Part shown: piece by piece, positions 18,631 through 27,757 of the stretch | Layout of the letters: every line of letters begins with the position of its first letter | Numbering within the stretch: position 1 is the first letter of the stretch | Assembly: GCA_024235175.1 (NCBI GenBank) | Contig: JACKMX010000006.1 | Span: 52,501 to 116,500 of the forward strand | Direction: 5' to 3' | DNA length: 64,000 bases | From: Chromatiaceae bacterium | GTDB lineage: Bacteria; Pseudomonadota; Gammaproteobacteria; Chromatiales; Chromatiaceae | The notes under the pieces: model-generated | Seen by the model: only the letters and a program-made list of their open reading frames with translations | What the model was told of the DNA's origin: nothing | Databases searched by the model: none | Program-made: the position numbers and the translations under genes

Positions 18631-19251
18631 CTATTGATTCCGCTTATTTAGCTTTTGCATCTGCTGGATGAGTCCATCCATTCTATAGCGTTTGATGTGA
18701 GCAGCGTAGCTTGTGCGATATTGTGAAACAAGACTGATGTTATCAATCGCGACATCATACACTTTCCACTCTCCGAGCTTTTGGTAAAGGCTATAATTGA
18801 TCGGAATCGGAGGCGCCCCTCCCCCGACAACCCGTGTATCCACGGTTGCATCGGTCGCTCCTGCAACCATTCTCAGTGGCATGTACATAATCTCCTGATC
18901 GGCATAGTTAAGCAGTGTGGTGGCGTATGTCCGCACTAGCAGCTCCCGGAATGCCAGCACGAATTCAGTCTTCTGCGAATCACTTGCACGGGCCCAATAC
19001 TTACCCAGTACCAGTTGTGACATGTATTCGAAATCAAAACGTGGCAGTACAAGCTCATTAACCAGTTCGTAAACCTTGCCCGGATCGTTTCGCAGCTGTT
19101 CACGCTGCTCGGCTATCCGGCTTAACACCTGCTCAGTTGTCTCTTTTACCAGATCCAGCGGATTGGCCGAGTCAGCAAGTGTGGCAGAGGCCGCATTGCA
19201 CAATGACAATACGAAAACCAACAACAGTAAGTTGAAATTCCATTTATTCAA
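18631..19251 (-). CDS. mlaC: Periplasmic phospholipid-binding protein MlaC
   Basis: Encodes 206 residues with a signal peptide (cleavage near A-S-A-T, about residue 24). The mature part has the family segments F-D-F-E-Y-M-S-Q-L-V-L-G-K-Y-W and V-Y-D-V-A-I-D-N-I-S-L-V. MlaC shuttles phospholipids across the periplasm between the outer membrane and the inner-membrane MlaFEDB complex. It overlaps the end of mlaD by 8 bp. Confidence 0.93.
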   Translation of the reverse strand: MNKWNFNLLLLVFVLSLCNAASATLADSANPLDLVKETTEQVLSRIAEQREQLRNDPGKVYELVNELVLPRFDFEYMSQLVLGKYWARASDSQKTEFVLAFRELLVRTYATTLLNYADQEIMYMPLRMVAGATDATVDTRVVGGGAPPIPINYSLYQKLGEWKVYDVAIDNISLVSQYRTSYAAHIKRYRMDGLIQQMQKLNKRNQ

Positions 19252-19723
19252 TCTTTGTGCCCTCTTCAGCCTTGCTGAACAAAAACTGTCCTATGATCTC
19301 CTCAAGCACCAAAGCCGACTGAGTAAGCGTGATCTGTCCGCCCTCCGTCAGAAAGGTCGAACTGCCGCCAGCATCGAGCCCTATATACTGCTCCCCGAGC
19401 AACCCGGCTGTAAAAATCTTGGCAAAGGTGTCATCCGGAATCGACTGCTCGTATCCTGAGTCAATACGCAGGGTAACCACCGCCTCGAATGTCTTGCGGT
19501 CAAATGCGATATCGCTCACCCGACCGATCCTGACACCAGCCATGGTGACCGGAGAACGCACCTTCAGGCTGCCGATATTGTCGAATCTGGCCAGCACCTG
19601 ATATCCCTCGCCACCATTCGAAGAACTCAGATTACTGACTTGCATCGACAGAAAGAAGAGGGCCAGAAATCCAACCGCCATGAAGGCGCCCACCAATATC
19701 TCCATTGTTCTGTTTTGGGTCAT
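19244..19723 (-). CDS. mlaD: MCE-domain lipid transport protein MlaD
   Basis: Encodes 159 residues: a membrane anchor (about 8-28) followed by a single MCE domain (F-D-N-I-G-S-L-K-V-R-S-P-V-T-M-A-G-V-R-I-G-R-V) that forms the hexameric ring of the complex. An upstream in-frame TTG exists, but the ATG at 19723 is 4 bp after the mlaE stop and has a GGAG 9 bp before it. It works with MlaE and MlaF in the inner membrane. Confidence 0.94.
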   Translation of the reverse strand: MTQNRTMEILVGAFMAVGFLALFFLSMQVSNLSSSNGGEGYQVLARFDNIGSLKVRSPVTMAGVRIGRVSDIAFDRKTFEAVVTLRIDSGYEQSIPDDTFAKIFTAGLLGEQYIGLDAGGSSTFLTEGGQITLTQSALVLEEIIGQFLFSKAEEGTKIE

Positions 19724-19727
19724 CGGG

Positions 19728-20543
19728 TCACTCTCCAAACATCAAAGCGGTCAAAATAAAATCGAGTCCCAGAACGGCGAAGGACGAGTGCACTACGGTA
19801 CGCGTGGTGGCTCGGCTCACACCTTCGGAAGTAGGTGCGGAACCGTAACCCTGAAACAGAGCGATCCAGGTACAGACGAATCCAAATACCAGACTTTTAA
19901 TGACGCCGTTCAAAACATCATCATACAGATCGATCTTGGTCTGCATCTGCGACCAGAAGGCACCATCATCAACGCCCAGCAAACCGACGCCGACAAAATA
20001 GCCACCCAGGACACCAAGTGCACTGAACATAGCCGCAAGCAACGGCATGGCGACAAACCCCGCCAGAAAACGCGGTGTGAGTATGCGCTTAACCGGATTA
20101 ACCGCCATCATTTCAAGACCGGACAACTGCTCGGTTGCTTTCATTAAGCCTATCTCGGCAGTCAATGCTGAACCAGCCCGGCCCGCAAAAAGCAGCGCGG
20201 TAACCACCGGCCCCAACTCGCGCACCAGTGAGGCTGCCACCATTACCCCAAGCGTCTGCTCAGCCCCGAACTGAGATAAAATATAGTATCCCTGCAACCC
20301 CAGCACCATTCCCACAAAGGTCCCCGAAATTGCAACAATCAGAACCGATAAGACGCCCACAGAGAAGAGCTGGTTCAACAATAAACGCGGCCGCGTAAAC
20401 AGCTCAGAGATTCCCGCCAGCATATACAGCAGCAGCAGATGTCCACGCCCCAACTGTTCCAGACTGCCTATTCCGATGCGCCCGAGTCGCGCCAGCTGCT
20501 CTAACACCGGAAACTCCCGATTTGTTTTCGATTCATGATTCAC
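19728..20543 (-). CDS. mlaE: Lipid ABC transporter permease MlaE
   Basis: Encodes 271 residues of the MlaE/YrbE permease family, with an N-terminal amphipathic stretch and five or so membrane helices. The family hallmark E-L-G-P-V-V-T-A-L-L-F-A-G-R-A-G-S-A-L-T-A-E lies near residues 110-131. It forms the membrane channel of the phospholipid transporter. It overlaps mlaF by 11 bp. Confidence 0.95.
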   Translation of the reverse strand: MNHESKTNREFPVLEQLARLGRIGIGSLEQLGRGHLLLLYMLAGISELFTRPRLLLNQLFSVGVLSVLIVAISGTFVGMVLGLQGYYILSQFGAEQTLGVMVAASLVRELGPVVTALLFAGRAGSALTAEIGLMKATEQLSGLEMMAVNPVKRILTPRFLAGFVAMPLLAAMFSALGVLGGYFVGVGLLGVDDGAFWSQMQTKIDLYDDVLNGVIKSLVFGFVCTWIALFQGYGSAPTSEGVSRATTRTVVHSSFAVLGLDFILTALMFGE

Positions 20544-21339
20544 CCATCAGATCCTGTTCCAGGCCAGGCGCAGGAAAGTGAAAAGGAACAGGTCCATCGG
20601 CAAGGCCATTCATGAACTGGGCCGTCCACTCGCTCGAGGAGCTCATCATTGCGTCCGGCGCTCCGTGCTCGATTACCTTTCCGTTGGAGATAATGTATAT
20701 ATAGTCAGCGATCTGGGCAGCCTCCCGGACATCGTGGGATACAACAATACTGGTCAATCTGCTGGCATCGTTGAGCGCACGAATCAGTTTGACCAGCACT
20801 CCCATTGAGATTGGATCCTGCCCGGTAAACGGTTCATCGTACATGATCATCATCGGATCAAGTGCGATCGCCCTCGCCAGTGCAACCCGGCGAGCCATAC
20901 CTCCCGACAGCTCGTGGGGCATCAGATCCCGCGCACCGCGCAATCCCACCGCCTCGAGTTTGAGCAGCACCAGTTTGCGGATCAGCGACTCCGGCAACCC
21001 GGTATGCTCGCGGATCGGGTAGGCGACATTCTCAAACACCGGGATATCGGTAAGCAAGGCACCAGACTGGAACAGCATGCCCATACGCATCCGCAGACGA
21101 TACAAATCACGGGTACCCAGCCGATCCACCCGCTCACCATCCACCTGTATAGTCCCTGCAGCCGGACGCAGTTGCCCCCCAATGAGCTTGAGCAGCGTGG
21201 TTTTGCCGGTGCCGCTTGGCCCCATGATCGCGGTAACCTTGCCACGCGGGATATCTATATCCACACCATCAAAAATAACCCGATCCCCACGGAAAAACCG
21301 CAGGTTTCTAATGGTGACCAAGGGTTCATCATCAATCAT
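20533..21339 (-). CDS. mlaF: Lipid ABC transporter ATP-binding protein MlaF
   Basis: Encodes 268 residues. Walker A is G-P-S-G-T-G-K-T near residues 40-47, the signature L-S-G-G-M-A-R-R is typical of MlaF, and Walker B ends M-Y-D-E-P-F-T. The C-terminal tail after the H-G-A-P-D segment fits the MlaF extension that contacts MlaB. It heads the mlaFEDCB operon; the 212-bp region upstream should hold the promoter, but no clear -35/-10 pair was assigned. Confidence 0.95.
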   Translation of the reverse strand: MIDDEPLVTIRNLRFFRGDRVIFDGVDIDIPRGKVTAIMGPSGTGKTTLLKLIGGQLRPAAGTIQVDGERVDRLGTRDLYRLRMRMGMLFQSGALLTDIPVFENVAYPIREHTGLPESLIRKLVLLKLEAVGLRGARDLMPHELSGGMARRVALARAIALDPMMIMYDEPFTGQDPISMGVLVKLIRALNDASRLTSIVVSHDVREAAQIADYIYIISNGKVIEHGAPDAMMSSSSEWTAQFMNGLADGPVPFHFPAPGLEQDLMGES

Positions 21340-21551
21340 CTAAGCGTGTGGGTTCCTCGTTAAAAACTCTTAATTCTCCGCATGGCCCACTAATCCGTCA
21401 AGCAGAAAGCCAATAAGGAAAAAACCGAGTAATGTGCACTTTACAAATCCGCTACGGATCCATGGCAAAGCTGACGCAAACCAACCAGTTGATATTTGAA
21501 GCAGGATTAAACCAGGATATCAGAGTGAACAAAGAACCGTCAGACGATGGA

Positions 21552-22034
21552 TTAAAGCATATCTGCAAGCAGCCGGGCCTCTCGCATGTGATCGATTTCC
21601 GGGGGATTGCCGCTGATAAAAAAACCGGGGGCAGTCACACCTCTCGGGTGCTTCCTGAGTGCATTAAAACGTTCGCGCAGACGACGAAGATTCCACTCTT
21701 CTTCACCAGACCATACAGCCTTGGAGCTGACAGGTATACCCCCCCAATGTGACCCGAACAATTTCCGATGGGAGAACGAAATCTGACTCGAGGCTCTCGG
21801 ATCATGCTGCTCAAGGTAGAACAGAAAGCCATCGGCCACATCTCCGAGCCAACCCCCTATAATGCTGGGGTCAGCCGCTCGCCAAACCGGTTCCGGCACC
21901 AGTACACCGGTAAACTCATTGGCGTAGTAGCTCAGGCGCCAATCTTGCGGAAGGTCTTCCGGGTAAAAAGTGCCATTCCAACCGTCGTGATTCCATCCAC
22001 GCGCACCGACAATCAGACGATGCGCTTCAGACAT
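21552..22034 (-). CDS. DUF72-like protein, short
   Basis: Encodes 160 residues. The N-terminal half (L-I-V-G-A-R-G-W-N-H-D-G-W-N-G-T-F-Y-P-E-D-L-P-Q-D-W-R-L-S-Y-Y-A-N-E-F) strongly resembles the start of DUF72 TIM-barrel-like proteins. The usual family length is nearer 240-280 residues, so this is a shortened or diverged relative. The ATG at 22034 overlaps the stop of the upstream gene (TGATG), which decides the start. No function is known. It ends the ampG cluster. Confidence 0.7.
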   Translation of the reverse strand: MSEAHRLIVGARGWNHDGWNGTFYPEDLPQDWRLSYYANEFTGVLVPEPVWRAADPSIIGGWLGDVADGFLFYLEQHDPRASSQISFSHRKLFGSHWGGIPVSSKAVWSGEEEWNLRRLRERFNALRKHPRGVTAPGFFISGNPPEIDHMREARLLADML

Positions 22035-22711
22035 CAAACCGCCCGCCATAATGTTAGAACACCGAACAGAATCACCAGAACACCGGCCGCTCTGCGCAGC
22101 ACGACTGAACCGGCCAATCGGGCAGCAGCCCCCGCCAGCAGACCAACCGTCATCAGAGTTGGAAACGTTCCCAAGGCAAAGGCGAGCATCAGAGTTGCCC
22201 CCTTGAGCGCCGAACCGGCCGAGACCGCGTTGACCAGCATGCTATAAACCAGACCACATGGAATCCAGCCCCATACGAGCCCGACCACAAGTGCCTGTCG
22301 AGGTGTGCGAACCGGTAACAGGCGGCGGCCGAACGGTTCTACGAGACGCCACAGCCTGCCCCCGGCGGCTTCCAGCCGGTTCAGTACCAACCACCAGCCC
22401 GAGAGGTATAGTCCCAGCAGCACCATAAACACACCGGCAATGGCCAGCAACACCCGCTGCGCATAATAAATCGGCATCAATTCCGCAATCACCATTCCCA
22501 GGGCGCCCATAATGGCCCCGGCAGCAACATAGCTAAAAACTCTTCCCAGGTTGTAGGCCAGCTGAAACGGTAGCATGCCACTTATCTGTGCCTGTTGCTG
22601 ACGAGGCAGACCAAAGGTAAGCGCCCCTACTATGCCCCCACACATACCCACACAGTGAACTCCTCCGAGCAGACCAACCGTGAAAGCCGTCAGATAACTG
22701 AGATCAATCAT
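22034..22711 (-). CDS. Sulfite exporter TauE/SafE-like (UreH_2) membrane protein
   Basis: Encodes 225 residues with about six hydrophobic segments. The N-terminal helix carries H-C-V-G-M-C-G-G, a conserved His-Cys-Met-Cys motif of the UreH_2 group, which suggests metal handling. Family members near cytochrome oxidase assembly genes are thought to take part in copper transport. Here it overlaps ampG by 4 bp at its start and the DUF72-like gene at its end. The family label is firm; the substrate is unknown. Confidence 0.8.
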   Translation of the reverse strand: MIDLSYLTAFTVGLLGGVHCVGMCGGIVGALTFGLPRQQQAQISGMLPFQLAYNLGRVFSYVAAGAIMGALGMVIAELMPIYYAQRVLLAIAGVFMVLLGLYLSGWWLVLNRLEAAGGRLWRLVEPFGRRLLPVRTPRQALVVGLVWGWIPCGLVYSMLVNAVSAGSALKGATLMLAFALGTFPTLMTVGLLAGAAARLAGSVVLRRAAGVLVILFGVLTLWRAV

Positions 22712-24084
22712 AGCTTGCCGCTCTCACCGGCATCAGCCATTTTGCCCACCCAATGTTTTGCCAGATAGGTCACTAACAGTATCGCTGGTATGCCGGTGGC
22801 CGACGCATAGATAAAAAACCAGGGATAGCCAAACCCATCCACGATGACGCCTGAAAAACCACCCAACATTTTTGCAGGCAGGGTCATCAACGAACTGAAC
22901 AGCGCGTACTGGGTGGCGGTATAGGCGGTATTGGTAAGGCTGGAGAGATAGGCAATAAAAACCGACGTAGCGATACCGCCACTCAGATTGTCAGCGCTGA
23001 TAACCAACGCCAGCAACCTGATATCAGGAAGTGATACCGCCAATAGTGCAAACAGCAGATTGGTCAAAGCCACCATCACGGCACCCAGCAGCAGCGGACG
23101 CATCAACCCATAGCGCACAACCAGCAAACCGCCCAGTGCGGCACCGGCTATAGTCATGAAAAATCCAAAAATTTTGGTGACATCGGCAATCTGAGTCTTG
23201 CTGAACCCCATATCCAGATAGAAGGGGTTGGCCATCACTCCCATGGTGATATCACTGACTTTGTAGAGCCCAATCAGCAGTAGAATAGTCAGAGCGAATC
23301 TGCCGTTGCGGCTGAAGAATTCAACGAATGGAGTGACCACCGCATCGGAAAACCAGGCGGCAAGCCGCACCGACAAGCTATGCCGGGTTGGTTTGATGCC
23401 AACCAACGCCTCCACCCTGAGTTCAAGTAATCGGGATGCAGCGCTTACCCCCACCCTGGGCTCCTTTATCACAAGCGTGGTAGCCATCCCAACCAGCATC
23501 AATCCCGCCATACATAGATATGCCACCGGCCAGGATGAGAACTCCGCCAGATAAAAAGCTCCTGCACCCGCTGCCAGCAGGGCCAGCCGGTAGCCGAATA
23601 CATAGGTTGCTGCCATGGCTCCCTGCAACGCCCCTTCCTCCGCCTCGATACGGTACGCGTCTATGGTGATATCCTGCGTGGCGGAAGAGAAGGCAACAAA
23701 AAGCGCTAAAAAAGCGATCTGGCTGATACCTGTCTGCACATTTGACAAAGCCATCCCGGACAAGCCCAACGCGATGCAGATCTGAGCCAGCAACATCCAG
23801 CTTCTGCGCCTGCCCAGCAGACGCGACAGGAACGGCAGCGGCAGGCGATCGATGACCGGAGCCCAAAACACCTTTATTGAATAGGTGATGCCCACCCAGC
23901 TGAAATAGCCGATCAGGGTGCGCGATAACCCGGCATCCGTAAGCCAGGCAGACAAGGTGGAGAAAACAAGTAAAAAAGGCAGGCCTGCGGAAAACCCAAG
24001 AAAAATCATCCCCAGCACCCGCGGCTTACGATACACCAACAGTGCTTCGCGCCAGCTTCGCTTTGGCTCCTGAATATCGCCCAT
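22708..24084 (-). CDS. ampG: AmpG-family muropeptide permease
   Basis: Encodes 458 residues with about 12-14 membrane helices of the major facilitator superfamily. The start K-P-R-V-L-G-M-I-F-L-G-F-S-A-G-L-P-F-L-L-V-F and W-A-P-V-I-D-R are typical of AmpG. AmpG imports anhydro-muropeptides released during cell wall turnover for recycling. It overlaps the following TauE/SafE-like gene by 4 bp. The gene is divergent from pyrE across 329 bp. Confidence 0.9.
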   Translation of the reverse strand: MGDIQEPKRSWREALLVYRKPRVLGMIFLGFSAGLPFLLVFSTLSAWLTDAGLSRTLIGYFSWVGITYSIKVFWAPVIDRLPLPFLSRLLGRRRSWMLLAQICIALGLSGMALSNVQTGISQIAFLALFVAFSSATQDITIDAYRIEAEEGALQGAMAATYVFGYRLALLAAGAGAFYLAEFSSWPVAYLCMAGLMLVGMATTLVIKEPRVGVSAASRLLELRVEALVGIKPTRHSLSVRLAAWFSDAVVTPFVEFFSRNGRFALTILLLIGLYKVSDITMGVMANPFYLDMGFSKTQIADVTKIFGFFMTIAGAALGGLLVVRYGLMRPLLLGAVMVALTNLLFALLAVSLPDIRLLALVISADNLSGGIATSVFIAYLSSLTNTAYTATQYALFSSLMTLPAKMLGGFSGVIVDGFGYPWFFIYASATGIPAILLVTYLAKHWVGKMADAGESGKL

Positions 24085-24413
24085 CCTGTAATCTGAGAAA
24101 AAACCGGATTATACAGCCTGGTCAGTCGCACCCGTTAAATTAAAGGTGACAGATAAGATTGTTTTTCCCCAAAACGACTTCAAAGTCACACCTTGCAGAC
24201 GGATTTTCGCAGGCGACACCTTGCATCAACCATAAACGCCACGGAAAATGGCAGATAATCCGGCAGTCGCCTGACAACGTGTTCGTGTATGGCACGATAT
24301 GCCGTTACCGGTGTCTGAGTGAATTGATGCGGGCAGGAAGGGCCGCAGCTCTGCCCGCACTTGAGATCGAATCAGTGTCAGGTCTGACACAGAACCTGAA
24401 CCGAGGTTTGAAA
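24085..24413. other. Intergenic region between ampG and pyrE
   Basis: This stretch separates the divergent genes ampG and pyrE. The frame of pyrE stays open well upstream of its start, but no conserved protein is visible there. The only structure I see is the hairpin at 24328-24359. No reliable promoter hexamers were assigned. Confidence 0.5.
24328..24359 (+). promoter_or_regulatory. Hairpin in the pyrE leader
   Basis: Arms TGCGGGCAG (24328-24336) and CTGCCCGCA (24351-24359) can form a 9-bp stem with a 14-nt loop about 55 bp before the pyrE ATG. No T-run follows, so it is not a classical terminator. A leader role in pyrE control, as in enterobacteria, is only a guess. Confidence 0.35.
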
Positions 24414-25055
24414 ATGCAGGAATATCAACGTGAATTTCTCGACTTCGCTCTTCAGGCAGGTGTCCTGAAATTTGGTGAGTTTACACTGAAATCCGGGCGT
24501 AAAAGTCCCTACTTTTTCAATGCAGGGCTGTTCAATGACGGCGCCAGTTTGGCGCGATTGGGACGCTTCTACGCACAAGCCATCGTCGATTCAGGCATAA
24601 AGTTTGACCTTCTGTTCGGACCAGCCTACAAAGGGATTCCACTGGCGACTGTTACCAGTGCCGCACTTTATGAAAAGCACGGACTAAACACCCCCTACGC
24701 ATTCAACCGGAAGGAAACCAAGGAGCATGGCGAGGGAGGCAGTATTGTCGGTCACCCGATGCAGGGACGCATACTGATTATCGACGATGTGATCACCGCG
24801 GGCACCGCTGTACGCGAAGCTATGGAGATCATTCATGCCCAGGGTGCCACGCCGGCAGGGGTTGTCATTGCGCTGGACCGTCAGGAACGGGGGCGGAAAG
24901 ATCTCTCCGCCATCCAGGAGGTGGAGCAGACCTACGCCATTCCTGTGGCTTCCATCGTGAGACTGGAACATCTTGTCAGTTACCTGGCGGAGCACAGAGG
25001 CTCTGAAGGAGCGCTGGACCGAATCAGAGCCTATCGAGATTCCTATGGCGTCTGA
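24414..25055 (+). CDS. pyrE: Orotate phosphoribosyltransferase
   Basis: Encodes 213 residues. It joins orotate to PRPP to give OMP in pyrimidine synthesis. The PRPP-binding motif I-I-D-D-V-I-T-A-G-T-A-V-R-E lies near residues 121-134. The N-terminal F-T-L-K-S-G-R-K-S-P-Y-F-F-N-A-G and the catalytic loop K-E-T-K-E-H-G-E-G-G are intact. The ATG at 24414 gives the normal family length, though the frame is open for 255 bases upstream. Confidence 0.95.
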   Translation: MQEYQREFLDFALQAGVLKFGEFTLKSGRKSPYFFNAGLFNDGASLARLGRFYAQAIVDSGIKFDLLFGPAYKGIPLATVTSAALYEKHGLNTPYAFNRKETKEHGEGGSIVGHPMQGRILIIDDVITAGTAVREAMEIIHAQGATPAGVVIALDRQERGRKDLSAIQEVEQTYAIPVASIVRLEHLVSYLAEHRGSEGALDRIRAYRDSYGV

Positions 25056-25151
25056 TCCCGCATTGGTGAAACAACCGGACTAAAATCTAAACATATCCAA
25101 GTTGATACCGATAGTATTACATATCCTGTTTATTATGGTTTTTTGTGTTCG

Positions 25152-26168
25152 ATGATGCGCTGGACAATCCAATTTTTCGGCATGACCTTGATATCCATCC
25201 TGCTCATTGTGGGGAGTGAGGATTTGACTGCTCGCACTTATAGATGGACGGATGCCGATGGTAATGTGTACTACTCTGACAGGTTACCTGCAGAACATGT
25301 AAAAAGCGCACGCAGCCATCTGAACGACCAGGGTATTGAAACCAAACGCGTCGACGCGGCAAAAACCGAGCAAGAGCTGGCCCGTGAAGCGGAGTTGAAA
25401 CGGCTGAAGGCGGAAGAGAAGCGGCTGATCGAGGAGCAGAGGGAAAAGGACCTGGTGTTGGTTCGGACCTTCCGCAATGAAGATGACATTCTGATGGCCA
25501 GAGATGGCAAGATAGCCTCGATTGACACCTCGATTCAGATCGATCGCAACAATATTTACCGTCTGAAACTGAAGCTTGCAGACATGCAGAAGAACGCCGC
25601 CGACGCCGAACGTCAGGGTCACAATGTCTCCGACAGCTATCTGAAAGAGATTGAGAACACCCGGAAAATGCTGAAAGAGGGCCATGCGAACATAATCCGC
25701 AAGGAACAACACAAGGAGTCAATCAAAGAGAAGCACAACGCTGACCTGCAGCGATTCAGGGAGTTGAAGCACCTTCGCGAACCCGGAAATCAGACCGAAA
25801 ATACCGATGATAAAAAGCGGGTTACACTGCTTGAAACCGTGGTTATCTGTGATGAAGACTCCCAATGCGATAATTTGTGGGCAAAAGCCGAATCATATGT
25901 ACGTAGACACGCCACCACACGCCTGCAACTGCTCGCCGACAGTATCATCATGACCGCCGCACCATTCAAAGACGATGATATCACCATCGCCGTTTCCCGG
26001 ATCGTCGAACCGGATACCCCCGGTGCCCGTCTGTTTATGGATCTTCAGTGCAAAGACTCCCCACGCGGTAAAGACTTTTGCCTGACCCCGGAAGTCGAGC
26101 AGATTCGCACCGGCTTTCGTGAATTTCTGGACGGGAAAGAGGAAAGTCTGGCCGCCCCCCGGCAATAA
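25152..26168 (+). CDS. Secreted DUF4124-domain protein with coiled coil
   Basis: Encodes 338 residues. A signal peptide (about 1-25) is followed by a DUF4124 segment (T-Y-R-W-T-D-A-D-G-N-V-Y-Y-S-D). Residues about 70-220 are rich in K, E, R and L and look coiled-coil. The C-terminal part has two C-x-n-C pairs (C-D-E-D-S-Q-C-D and C-K-D-S-P-R-G-K-D-F-C) that could form disulfides. DUF4124 proteins are common in gammaproteobacterial periplasms with no settled role. An in-frame TTG at 25143 was passed over for the ATG. Confidence 0.78.
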   Translation: MMRWTIQFFGMTLISILLIVGSEDLTARTYRWTDADGNVYYSDRLPAEHVKSARSHLNDQGIETKRVDAAKTEQELAREAELKRLKAEEKRLIEEQREKDLVLVRTFRNEDDILMARDGKIASIDTSIQIDRNNIYRLKLKLADMQKNAADAERQGHNVSDSYLKEIENTRKMLKEGHANIIRKEQHKESIKEKHNADLQRFRELKHLREPGNQTENTDDKKRVTLLETVVICDEDSQCDNLWAKAESYVRRHATTRLQLLADSIIMTAAPFKDDDITIAVSRIVEPDTPGARLFMDLQCKDSPRGKDFCLTPEVEQIRTGFREFLDGKEESLAAPRQ

Positions 26169-26183
26169 ATCCCCTCATTCCGC

Positions 26184-26780
26184 CTAGGAAGCCGGCTCCA
26201 CTGGAAACAGACAGGGCGCTATCAAGCCCCAGTGTCCGTCCCATTCAGCCAACGGGGAGACGCGGAAGCGGGTGCGCAAAAACCGCTGCATACGCCCCTC
26301 CACCAGGGCAACCATCAAGCTTGCGCCCTGCTCTGTATCAACATAACTCTGCTCTCGTTCGCGCAGTTTCGCCTCCCTGAGGATCTGTCTGAACTGCGTC
26401 TCCAGACGAGCAAAAAACTGCTCCACACGTGTGTGCAGCCGCTCCTGCTCCCCCACCAGCGCATCTCCCAGCAGCACCCGGGTGATCCCGGGATTTCTGT
26501 CGGCGAATGCCAGCAACAGGTAAAGCACTTTTGAGCATCTTTGCGAGGTGGATTTTTCACTCTCCATAATCTGGTTGATACGTGCGAAAATGCTCTCTTC
26601 CGCAAACTCGATCAGACCTTCGAACATCCTTGCCTTACTCGCAAAATGACGGTACAGCGCAGCTTCCGAGATACCGCTGGCCCTGGCAAGCGCAGCGGTT
26701 GTGATCCGCCCTCCGGGACTTTTTTCCAATTCACCGGCCAACGCTTCGAGTATCAACTGTTTACGCGGTATTTTTTTCAT
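26184..26780 (-). CDS. slmA: Nucleoid occlusion factor SlmA (TetR family)
   Basis: Encodes 198 residues. The N-terminal helix-turn-helix (I-T-T-A-A-L-A-R-A-S-G-I-S-E-A-A-L-Y-R-H-F) is near residues 26-46, followed by the TetR-type dimer domain. SlmA binds sites on the chromosome and blocks FtsZ ring assembly over the nucleoid. The neighbourhood (argB, algC, dut, coaBC) is where slmA is found in gammaproteobacteria, which supports SlmA over a generic TetR regulator. It is convergent with the DUF4124 gene. Confidence 0.88.
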   Translation of the reverse strand: MKKIPRKQLILEALAGELEKSPGGRITTAALARASGISEAALYRHFASKARMFEGLIEFAEESIFARINQIMESEKSTSQRCSKVLYLLLAFADRNPGITRVLLGDALVGEQERLHTRVEQFFARLETQFRQILREAKLREREQSYVDTEQGASLMVALVEGRMQRFLRTRFRVSPLAEWDGHWGLIAPCLFPVEPAS

Positions 26781-26800
26781 ATTCGTTGCCGGTACTCAAA

Positions 26801-27697
26801 TCAGCGCCGACGGATCAATGTACCCACCCCTTCATCTGTAAACAGTTCCAGCAGCACCGCGTGAGCCACCCTGCCGTCAATGATATGGGAAGAAGAGACA
26901 CCTGCTTTCACCGCGTCGAGGGCACAGGCAATTTTCGGCAGCATACCTCCATAGATGGTGCCATCGGCGATCAACTCATCCACACGGCTGGCGGAAAGAC
27001 CGGTAAGCAGATTGCCCTGCTTATCGAGAAGCCCCCTGGTATTGGTCAACAAAATCAGCTTCTCGGCCTGCAGAACTTCCGCCATCTTCCCGGCCACCAG
27101 GTCTGCATTGATATTGTAGGATTGCCCGTCTCTACCCACACCAATCGGAGCGATTACCGGAATAAAGTTCCCTCCAACCAACATATCGACCACCGAGGCA
27201 TCAATGCTCTCAACCTCACCGACATGTCCAAAATCCACAATTTTTGAATTTCCATCTCCATCCGCCGGCTGCTCAGCCACCATTTTATGGGCTCTGATCA
27301 GATCACCGTCCTTTCCGGTCAATCCGACAGCCGAGCCGCCATGACGGTTGATCAGGTTGACAATTTCTTTATTTACCAGGCCGCCCAACACCATCTCCAC
27401 TACGTCCATGGTCTCACGATCGGTAACCCGCATCCCCTGTATAAACTCGCTCTCTTTCCCTATTTTTTCGAGCAGTCTGCCAATCTGAGGGCCACCACCG
27501 TGTACAACCACCGGGTTGATGCCCACCAGCTTCATCAGCACTACATCGCGCGCGAATCCACGCTTAAGCGCCTCTTCAGTCATGGCGTTTCCACCGTATT
27601 TGATAACAACTGTTCTGCCGCGGAAGCGCTGTATATAAGGGAGTGCCTCAGAGAGCACATGCGCGACGTTGCTGGCCGCTTCGGGTGTCAAACTCAT
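26801..27697 (-). CDS. argB: Acetylglutamate kinase
   Basis: Encodes 298 residues of the amino-acid kinase fold. It phosphorylates N-acetylglutamate, the second step of arginine synthesis. The nucleotide-binding V-I-K-Y-G-G-N-A-M near residues 32-40, the V-H-G-G-G-P-Q-I motif and the N-I-N-A-D segment are diagnostic. It follows algC by 60 bp and precedes slmA by 20 bp on the same strand. Confidence 0.96.
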   Translation of the reverse strand: MSLTPEAASNVAHVLSEALPYIQRFRGRTVVIKYGGNAMTEEALKRGFARDVVLMKLVGINPVVVHGGGPQIGRLLEKIGKESEFIQGMRVTDRETMDVVEMVLGGLVNKEIVNLINRHGGSAVGLTGKDGDLIRAHKMVAEQPADGDGNSKIVDFGHVGEVESIDASVVDMLVGGNFIPVIAPIGVGRDGQSYNINADLVAGKMAEVLQAEKLILLTNTRGLLDKQGNLLTGLSASRVDELIADGTIYGGMLPKIACALDAVKAGVSSSHIIDGRVAHAVLLELFTDEGVGTLIRRR

Positions 27698-27757
27698 GAT
27701 CGGTTCACTACAGTTATGATTAACGGCCGTTGTGTCGGCACGCCATTGATTGAATGT

